The notes beneath the pieces were generated by a model, which saw only the letters and a list, made by a program, of their open reading frames with translations, had not been told where the DNA came from and did no database searches. From positions 50,268,850 to 50,332,849 of the forward strand of contig OZ024795.1 of NCBI GenBank assembly GCA_964017045.1: a stretch of 64,000 bases of DNA, read 5' to 3'. The translations under genes were made by a program, and so were the position numbers. Source of the stretch: Omphiscola glabra. Lineage: Eukaryota; Mollusca; Gastropoda; Lymnaeidae. Position 1 is the first letter of the stretch; every line of letters begins with the position of its first letter. Below, piece by piece: positions 55,901 through 64,000 of this stretch.

Positions 55901-58900
55901 GTGTCTGCTCTTGAATCTTTATGTTTGTTTGACTTTAGGCTCATGGCAGTCATGGTCAATCTAACAGCTTTTTGTCATACCTAGTGTGAATTATACTACC
56001 AAATTCCAGTCCTTCAACTTACTTCAAGGCATAACATACGTCATAACCAAAGACAATAAGATGATTAAGAGCATGAGCATGGGTGAAAAACACACTTTAC
56101 ACAGCCTTGCGTTATTCTGCTGTATACTGGGTACTGTTAATTTTTTTTTTTAAGCATGCTGTGCTGTAAATACATGTTCTCATGGAATGACATGATTCCT
56201 TTCATTTATTTCATTATGAGGTTGCACTGCTGCAGGGGACAGCTATTTTTCTACGTCTACAGGCACATGCAGGGGTCTGAAAAGTCTGTTCTAGCAGACA
56301 AACTCAGACGCCTTCAATTTCAAAGTGTATTAGCCTAGACAAGAAACATGCTAGTGTAACTACTGTGAGTGTGTAGTATTTATCAGTTACCCAATATCAA
56401 AGTAAAAAGTATCGGTACAACAATAATTATCAAAGTACAAAGTAATGTTAATAACATTCTCATGTTAGAAAACTAGTTAATGATAATGCTATAACAAAAA
56501 TAAAGCTCATAAAATACTACCAGTTTACCATAGTTGGGTCAAAATTTATATTTTGTATCTTCAAGAATCACATTTAGTCAAATTTGCTTTTAAAATCTTC
56601 GTATATTGCGGTAATATACTAGTTGCAGAAGTGAGCGCCTTTCACTGTTTGCTCATGGCCATGGCTCTTAAAATAAAAGCGTATTTTAAAAAATGGCAAC
56701 AAAGTCACGTGACCTTCATCTTTTTTATGTAACAGACCAAGAAAATGTTACGTAATTCACCTCATTCAATAGCTGATATTATTACAACAACAAAAAAACT
56801 ATTTATTCTCGTCAAGTGTAAATCAATAGTTAATAAATCTGAGTCTGTCTCTGCTACCAACAACGTAACAGTAATAATAATTAATAATAAATATAAATGT
56901 TATATTATTAATGAAATAGCGATCCATTTTAAAACTGTAATACTAAAATTATACTATACCTTTTAATTAGAGTTAGAGATGTTTAACGCTTTACATTTTT
57001 TTTTCGAGTAATCAGTTTTTTGTTTTAGAAAAACAGAAAATTCGCTTTTTACAATCAGAGCTAGCGTATTGCAAGAACGCATGGGAACGGCATTCCATAA
57101 TATTTTTATTTTTTTGCTAATAAATAAATACTACAAATTTATTTTTGGGGTCTTGGATGAGTTCCCCCACTTCCCACCTCCAGTAATTCGCCCCTATTTG
57201 CAAAGCATTCTAAATATTCCACACAGCCATGTCGGACTGGCGTGATATTTTGTAAACCAGTAACATCCACGGGATTAAGAGAGGGGACGGAATGGGCTAA
57301 TAATTGTCCTGTAAGTGTGAGGCTGTTTTGTTGTTGTTGTTTTTTTGGTGAGTGGTATTTTTTTGGTCTACATTATATAATTTAAGTAGGTTATCTTTCT
57401 CTTTAGTCTTTATGAATTCTTTTTACATTGTATTCTTTATTCTTAATACAATTATTTTGTTTGGTTTTTTTTGTTTTTTTTGGGGGGGGGGGGGGGGGGG
57501 GGGGTAATTGTAGACTGCCAACTTTTTCTTTCCAACAGTTTACGCTCGCATTAACTAGGCCAGGTTTTTTTTTATCCAATCCCTTGAGTGGTGGAAGCCT
57601 AAGCCTTTATTAAAGGGCAGCATTATCGTTGAAGGGGGTGGCAAAAATATTGGGCGGCTCTAACGCTAGCTAAGCCTTGGCCATTGGGCAGTGCATCTAT
57701 CAGTGCCAAATTTAAACATAGGGCCAGCTGTAACTCCACCCCACTCGCTTAAAAATAATAAATTCATTAATTTTGTGGCACCCCTTAGAGCAGTTGCTCC
57801 CAACTTTTTTGCCACGTACCCCATGATTAGACTTATATTAAAATATAACGTCTCTTAAAGGAAAGGGTGTGAAAAAATCTTGTTTGCCGTTTTCGCAAAT
57901 ATCATTTTACTTTTTGCGCACCCCCAAGACGTCTTTTGATGACGTAAAGATGAAAGGCAATGGTGAAACAGCTAGACAACATACACTTAAACTTAAACAT
58001 AGAAATTTGACTCAAGGAAGTTAGGACCTGTGGCCTATGAGAAGCAGACCTTTTCATACAAATTAACCTAAAAGCGTTAGATCTAATCCAACCAATTTGT
58101 ACAAAATAATGAACGTTACATTTAAATCTCTTTTATTTAAAGTATGATGTCAATCATTTTATTTAGCCCCGCCCCTTGAGATTTTTTTGCTTTCAAAACT
58201 CGTAGATGGATCTCAATTTGGAATAGGGGTGGGGGAAAAAAAAGGGGGGGGGGGAATCAATGAATTTTTTTTTCATAAATTTGACCCTCTGGTACCCATT
58301 GTAGGAAATGAGTAAAACAAATTAGGTCAAACCTGAAAAAAAGAACGCAAAAAAAAAACAACGAAGGTGTTGGCAGGAAGCTTTTGTCAGGGAACAAACC
58401 ACTGCCCACTGTAGTTTTGTTGCGTTCCTTTTTTCAGGTTTGACCATACTTTGTTTTACTCATTTCCCATTTTGCGAACCTGATTGCAGTCTCTCCCCTT
58501 GTAAAATCACCATGGTAGCCATCGACCTCAACACCCCCCCCCCCCCCCCCCCCCCGCTTTCCATTTTATACACCAATGGCCAAAGTATATATATTTTTTT
58601 TGTCGGAGTTTTTGCGGGGAGTGGGGGTTATTGGCCCGCCCAGGACGGCATTAAGTCTAGCAACGCCACTGACCCGAGTGTAACACGCAGAGTGCACGTA
58701 AACAGTTAACGACATAGTGAATTGATGGGATAAAAGGTCCTACTCTCTAATCTGATTAAATATATCTAGGTTATTATTTATTGTGCTGTGGCCCACTGTG
58801 GTGTAGTTGTATTAGGACTATGAACAAAGGGGAAATCACTCAATTTGTTTTTTTTTGTTGTTAGCTCCCTTGTGAATTTACGGGACAGGCCCTTGTTTTG

Positions 58901-59148
58901 TATGTGTCTCCATTTAATTTGTGTCTCCCCAGGTGTCAGTTATATTTTTTGCGTTGTTTGACAATTCTTGTACCCCCCCCCTTCCACAGACACACACCCT
59001 TTTCCATAATCTGCACTGCTTATTAAAACTTACGAGCCCCAGAGACATCTTGAACACGCTTGTAGTCTAAGCTCTTGTTCACAAAGTCTTGCAGACGCTA
59101 TCTGAAAAGTAATGAATGAAGTTAGACTTATCTTTTCTATAACATAAT
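52954..59148. other. Intergenic, no convincing gene
   Basis: AT-rich sequence with homopolymer runs (C-run about 53633-53651, C/T-run about 53800-53822, G-run 57481-57504, C-run about 58534-58554), several decayed hAT-like ends (for example about 57790 gttgctcccaactttttt) and one inverted repeat at 58304-58467. A - strand frame near 55700-55790 and small + frames show no recognisable family and no splice support. Confidence 0.5.
58304..58467. repeat. Inverted repeat, ~48-bp arms, ~70-bp loop
   Basis: The left arm (58304-58350) starts ggaaatgagtaaaacaaatt and ends gaacgcaa. The right arm (58420-58467) is its near-complement, starting ttgcgttccttttttcaggt and ending ttttactcatttcc. It has one small internal difference (aaattagg versus ccatacttt). 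It could be the ends of a small element or a fold-back product. Confidence 0.82.
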
Positions 59149-59328
59149 CTGCTCCTAGTTTTATGACTGTCCAGGTCACCATCAATTAATTATCTGCTCC
59201 TAGTTTTATGACTGTCCAGGTCACCATCAATTAATTATCTGCTCCTAGTTTTATGACTGTCCAGGTCACCATCAATTAATTATCTGCTCCTAGTTTTCTG
59301 TCTGTCCAGGTCACCATCAATTAATTAT
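59149..59328. repeat. 45-bp tandem repeat, 4 copies
   Basis: The unit is ctgctcctagttttatgact plus gtccaggtcaccatcaatta plus attat. The last copy has ttttctgtct for ttttatgact. It is unrelated to the 45-bp array at 14897. Confidence 0.94.
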
Positions 59329-59450
59329 GTGCTGGTCGAGGCATGCGTCGAGATCCATTAATAGAATTCCGCTTTTCTATATGCGTTAAAGCTTTCGAAA
59401 GATAGGATCTTTTTTTTTCCATGATAGGGTCGTCAGCCCAGGGCACAACC

Positions 59451-59998
59451 CAGGGCGTAGCTACGTGCGTGCGTGGGGGTGCGGACCGCACGGGGTGACT
59501 CCATCTCAGGGGGTGACATCGAATTGAACAATTGCATAGTCACAGAGCACACAATGCTTGGTCTAACTGAATTTCATAAAAAGGAGAACCGAACAAACGT
59601 AAATTGTCCACTCATGTAACCAATCCGAATGCAGGTTTTATTAAAAGTTCAAGGTTGGTGCGTCAGAAAGGAAGTTATCTTATTATTAGGTCAGAAGAGC
59701 CACGTTTTGACCATGATTCAAAGCCGATTGATTTGTTCGGTAACTTTCGCAGCTATATTTATCAAAATTCTAAAAAAAAAACTAACTTTCCATTATTACA
59801 AAATACCATGTGGTCGAGCAATTCTAAGATTTTACCGTTTTTAACATTTACCTCTTGACCTTTATTTAATGTGTTGTGTTATTCTTTTCATTGTTATACT
59901 GTGGACTTATTTTAACAAGAAAAAATCCATCGTGGAGGTCGGGGCCTGGGATGACACCATGAGTTTACCGCATCGGGTGAAACCTAGCTACGCCACTG
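59451..59998. mobile_element. 548-bp non-autonomous hAT-type element with 8-bp target duplication
   Basis: It starts cagggcgtagctacg and ends tagctacgccactg, clear terminal inverted repeats. Subterminal ccgcacggggtgactccatc and gatgacaccatgagtttacc, near the two ends, are also related in inverted orientation. The flanks gcacaacc (59443-59450) and gcacaccc (59999-60006) match at 7 of 8. The small + frames inside (59604-59858) do not resemble a transposase. Confidence 0.85.
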
Positions 59999-60006
59999 GC
60001 ACACCC

Positions 60007-60682
60007 GTCTGAGGGGGTGGTGGTGGCTGACTTTGTTTTGGATCTGGTCCCTAGCCCCCAGTAAACGAAATCCCTTTACTAACTGCACGACAGTTTATAT
60101 TTTTTTTAATAAATTAGAAGTGAATGTGCACATGACGATAAGCAACTGAAATATTTCTGACACTTGAAATTTATTAACACCTACCTTGTTTTGCGTTGTT
60201 GACTTGAAAATTACACCAAAATATTTCTCTCTTAAAATATCCGCCTCAAAAAGACCGTTGTTCGTGATTTTTTAAATTGTTATCTAATTCCTGGCTTACC
60301 GGAAAAAAAAATTACCACTGTACAGCAGCAGTCCAAATTGGCAATTTGTAGCACGTGATATTATAGACCAAACCACCTGACCTGGCTCACTTGTCAACTG
60401 TTTTAAGGAAACGGCAACTACGAAGTTTCTGTCGCTCTTCGTTTGACCCAGGCGAACGCATCCAACCAATCCAATTAGTGCTGTAGGTTGCTCCACATTT
60501 CATAAACTTCTACCAGCGTTTCTAAAACAAACTAAAGAAGCCTCCACCAGTCTGATGTGCGACTGAGTTGCGTACCAAGGGATGCGGAAAAAAAGGGAGG
60601 TGGGGTGAAGTGTGGGGGCGCGGCGCTCCAGGCAGCAGTTTTGAATTCATATACATAAGTGAGTTTGTTCCGGGCACCACTT
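60007..60682. other. Spacer, no gene seen
   Basis: The - strand frame 60296-60496 has no recognisable motif. Nothing else is supported. Confidence 0.45.
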
Positions 60683-61168
60683 ACTCAGTTAGGTACGCCA
60701 CTTACTCAGTAAGGTACGCCACTTAGTCATTAGGTACGCCACTAAGTCAATTAGGTACGCCACTTAGTCAATTAGGTACGCCACTTAGTCAATTAGTTAC
60801 ACCACTTAGTCAATTAGTTACACCACTTAGTCAAATAGGTGAACCACTTAGTCAATTAGTTATACCACTTAGTCAATTAGTTATGCCACAAGTCAAATAG
60901 GTGCACCACTTAGTCAATTAGTTATGCCACAAGTCAAATAGGTGCACCACTTAGTCAATTAGTTATGCCACAAGTCAAATAGGTGAACCACTTAGTCAAT
61001 TAGTTACACCACTTAGTCAATTAGTTACACCACTTAGTCAATTAGTTACACCACTTAGTCAATTAGTTACACCACTTAGTCAATTAGTTACACCACTTAG
61101 TCAAATAGGTGAACCACTTAGTCAATTAGTTATGCCACAAGTCAAATAGGTGCACCACTTAGTCAATT
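60683..61168. repeat. ~21-bp tandem array, ~23 copies
   Basis: The unit is ccacttagtcaattagttac plus a, with variants taggtacg, aaataggtga and tatgccacaagtcaaatagg. The last is a deletion variant that recurs four times as part of a larger block. Confidence 0.93.
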
Positions 61169-61261
61169 GACACGTCACTGTATGAGAGTCGCCGCTTAAT
61201 TATTTTAATGGTATAAAATAAACATCTATTATTTATCAAATTATTTCTTAACGTTTTCCTA

Positions 61262-61517
61262 TTTTTGCTCCCTATGAGTACATCTGTTGCTCTCGATATG
61301 TAGATATTTTTCTCCCAATGTGTAGATCTCTTGCTCCTTATATGTATATCTATTGTTTCCTATATTTGTAGATCTGTAGTTCCCGATATGTAGATCTGTA
61401 TGTCCCGATATGTAGATCTGTATCTCCCGATTTGTAGATCTGTTGCTCCCTATATGTAAATCTGTTGCTCCTGATAAGGAGATCTGTTGCTCCCGATATG
61501 TAGATCTGTTGCTCCGT
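61262..61517. repeat. ~22-bp degenerate tandem array
   Basis: About 11 copies of tctgttgctcccgatatgta plus ga, with considerable divergence at the left end. Confidence 0.88.
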
Positions 61518-64000
61518 GATGCTGCAAACTGTGGTCATGGTTCCGATGTTATATCTGGGGTCAGAGTCTGAGTTATTAGGACCACAGAGTTAAACTACAA
61601 CTTCCCAAATCTTCCTTCGTTTCTTCCCAAATCTCCTTTCGTTGCGAAAAGCACAGCTTTATTTGATCTACAGAGTACAGTAGCAGCATTGATGTTTGAA
61701 TGCATACATTCTGTCAGCTGTGCGGGATCTCTCAATGCATTTTAATTTTGTATCTTCAAGGGAAGCAACTGCAGTGACGTCATACGTTGGAACCACACGA
61801 TGTTCAACTCCCCTTATTCTAGTCAAGGGGACTATAATGAATTTTACACGTTTTACGACTATTTGTCTTAGACAGATTGCACGGTAATGCACTTGAATTT
61901 CTTACCCGGTATGCCAAAAGCGTTCATATTTTTAATTCCAATATGTTCAATGATCTGGTCTCATGTCCCAAATGGTTGTTATGCCTCACGTCGCCAAAAG
62001 AATTGTCGAATATCAGCAGTCTCGGAAATGCTGCTACAGCTACACACAAAGGTCCCATTCCACGATTGTGATGCAGACAGAGGCTCGCCGAGGATATGTG
62101 GCTCCCATCGCAAGAACGAGCACTGCACCCCTGTCAACCTTGAGAAGCGTATTTTTTTATGTAATTAAAATAGATTAATGATTGCACAAAGGCAAGAGAG
62201 TACGCAGCTTAGTGTGTAGCGTTTTAGTTTATTCAACACACATACATTAATTTATAAACGCATTAAAACACAAACAAACAAAAATGAGGTCGCTGGATGC
62301 CGTGATGGGTAGCAAAGTTTTGAGATAATATTGGTTTAAAGATTAATATTGATTTCTCTAGATCTAGTGGTCTTCAACTTTTTCTAAAATCCAGACATTT
62401 AAGATATCTAAGACGAAGGTTCGGTAACTCGCGAAATACAGTTGCACGCAAACTTTAGAATATACCTTATGTTTATTTTTCTTAATTGAACCAGGTCAAA
62501 TGTTCAAATGGGTTATCCATCTACAGCGATAAGTTTCTGCTTGTCATCCCCGAAAGGACTGTTACCAGCACCAAAGTATGGATTAGCGAGGGATTCTCAA
62601 ATTAGTGGCTGGCGTAAAAAAAATCTATTTCAAGTTTTGGGTACATTTTCCTCGTTACTTGACTACATTAAGTAAACATTGGAAGAGGAAGTCAAGTGAG
62701 GAATGTTTCTGAGCTCATATATTTTGTTATTTAAAATAAGAAACTCATTTTCACCTTGTATTCTCACTCACAACAAATGAACTGTTGTGCAATCGATGCT
62801 TCTTTCTGTGTGTCTTGTTTGGTAATCACATTCAAATTATGCTCGGCTGGTTCTCGGAGACTACATTACAGTGATACAAATTTTCATACTCTTCAATCTA
62901 AATGTTTAAGTCGTCCAAAATTACATGGAGTTTTTTTTCTTTCGAAGTGGCTATAGGTACACGAGTACCAGAATTGAGTGGTTGGGATTAAAAAACGATT
63001 TAAAACATTATTGTTGGGTTTGTAAGACCAAATGAGGTATCAAATGAAAGATAACTTTGGGCAAAGGCATTGCAGGACTAACGAGACGGCTCAAGTCAGG
63101 GATAATATTGCGGAGACTGCAGTTAAAGTAAACGACGTTTGGGAAATATTATGAGTCCCGACTTCTTTATATCTAACTACTAACAGCTAATGGCCGTGAA
63201 CAAATTATATAACGTGAAGGGGTGTGGTGGTTTATCATTTATTTATATTGTGTTACATGAAGTGGGGGTGTGGTCGAGAGCAATGTTAATATTTAACAAT
63301 TCGTTTTTTAATTTTATTTTTAAAAAGCATTTTTATTTTTGAGAAATGTCTGCTTTTTAAAATTACGAAATTAGCATAGATTTGGATTATTAAAATAAAA
63401 ATTATAATGTATTTTTTTAATCAAAATAATTAGCACATTTAAATTATACATATATATTTAAAAAGTTGCCAAATTTTATAAATATGTTTTATAGCTTCAT
63501 TAATGAAATTAAAATACTTTTACTTTTAAAATACGCAGACAAGTTGATTTCTAAGTGCTCTAAGTATCAGTTGTTTTTTTTTTTGTTTTTTTGTTTTTTT
63601 TTTGGTTCAATCAAAATATTATTGAAAGTATCCCAGTCATATCTAATACTCATATCATTCGTGATTACAAAGATAATGGACAAGCAAACTCTACGTAGGC
63701 ATCAGTGTAATGAATATCTTTTAGTGCAGGGGTATCAAACTCAATCGCTCGGCGGGCCAAAACTCAAATCACATGTAAGGCTGCGGGCCGAACAGGATAA
63801 ACATTCAATAAGAGGGGGGAAAAAAAATTCAAACATTTATATAAGTTTTAATCATTAAAAATAAAAATCATTCGCAAGTTCAATTTTCGTTCTCATGCCA
63901 ATTTGCCAGAGCTGGATGTTTGGCACATTTTCTTGGCTACAAAAACAAATAAGGTCGTTCATGTTGGGAGTAATGTTCTGTGCCATTGAGATTCTCTTGA
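61518..64000. other. No confidently recognised gene
   Basis: Overlapping + frames at 61877-62178, and an open - frame containing RQFFWRREA, show no family I recognise; an exon of an unknown gene cannot be excluded. The sequence becomes very AT-rich after 63,300. At 63726 caggggtatcaaactcaatc and gcgggcc resemble the left end of a hAT-type repeat. Confidence 0.4.
63725..63860. mobile_element. Degenerate hAT-type repeat end
   Basis: It starts gcaggggtatcaaactcaat and carries ggcgggccaaaactcaaatc and gcgggccgaac, a pattern typical of hAT-derived repeats (caggggtgtcaaactc ends). The right end is not identified. Confidence 0.45.

Noticed and set aside
61877..62178. Candidate exon(s) in overlapping + frames
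   Set aside because: Three overlapping frames are open on + and others on -, none has a recognisable domain, and I could not pair splice sites with a neighbouring exon.

Overview
The window is eukaryotic nuclear DNA from an animal. It has spliced genes with GT-AG introns, AT-rich non-coding sequence, non-LTR retrotransposon (LINE) debris, a tRNA-derived SINE, hAT-type miniature elements with 8-bp target duplications, and an unusual load of tandem repeats. The gene and repeat content suggests a lophotrochozoan, most likely a gastropod mollusc. That assignment is inference from family resemblance, not proof.

Layout. Positions 1-23,000 are almost entirely tandem repeats: a 15-bp array (1-1014), a 17-bp array inside the 3' end of a LINE (1858-3606), a C/T-rich array (3956-4668), a 9.1-kb array of a ~58-bp unit with a long G-run in every copy (5776-14896), and, directly abutting it, a 3.6-kb array of a 45-bp unit with a 704-bp higher-order duplication (14897-18492). 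Smaller 13-, 19-, 21- and 18-bp arrays follow. The long open frames in these arrays result from repeat units that lack stop codons; I do not call them genes.

Two real host genes were reconstructed exon by exon. MAP2K4/MKK4, a dual-specificity MAP kinase kinase, lies on the + strand with 12 coding exons between 23880 and 36372; its phases are consistent throughout and it encodes 390 aa. An AQP8-like aquaporin lies on the - strand with 5 coding exons between 49668 and 42198, encoding 255 aa. The genes converge, and a 33-bp array sits between them. The 5.3-kb second intron of the aquaporin gene holds a 27-bp array, a head-to-head pair of LINE 3' ends and a 94-copy 24-bp array.

Positions 50,740-52,960 hold LINE sequence on the - strand. 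It is best read as a reverse-transcriptase element inserted into the 5' part of another LINE. From 53 kb to the end I see no convincing host gene, only decayed repeats, a 548-bp hAT-type element, an inverted repeat and three more short tandem arrays.

The two genes have no evident joint function: one is a stress-kinase relay (JNK/p38 branch), the other a membrane channel. I found no undescribed multigene system. The most notable material is the satellite cluster, array growth inside a LINE 3' end, apparent SINE/LINE tail sharing, fold-back structures in introns of both genes, and two features of the aquaporin: an NPV second motif and an N-terminal dileucine sorting signal.
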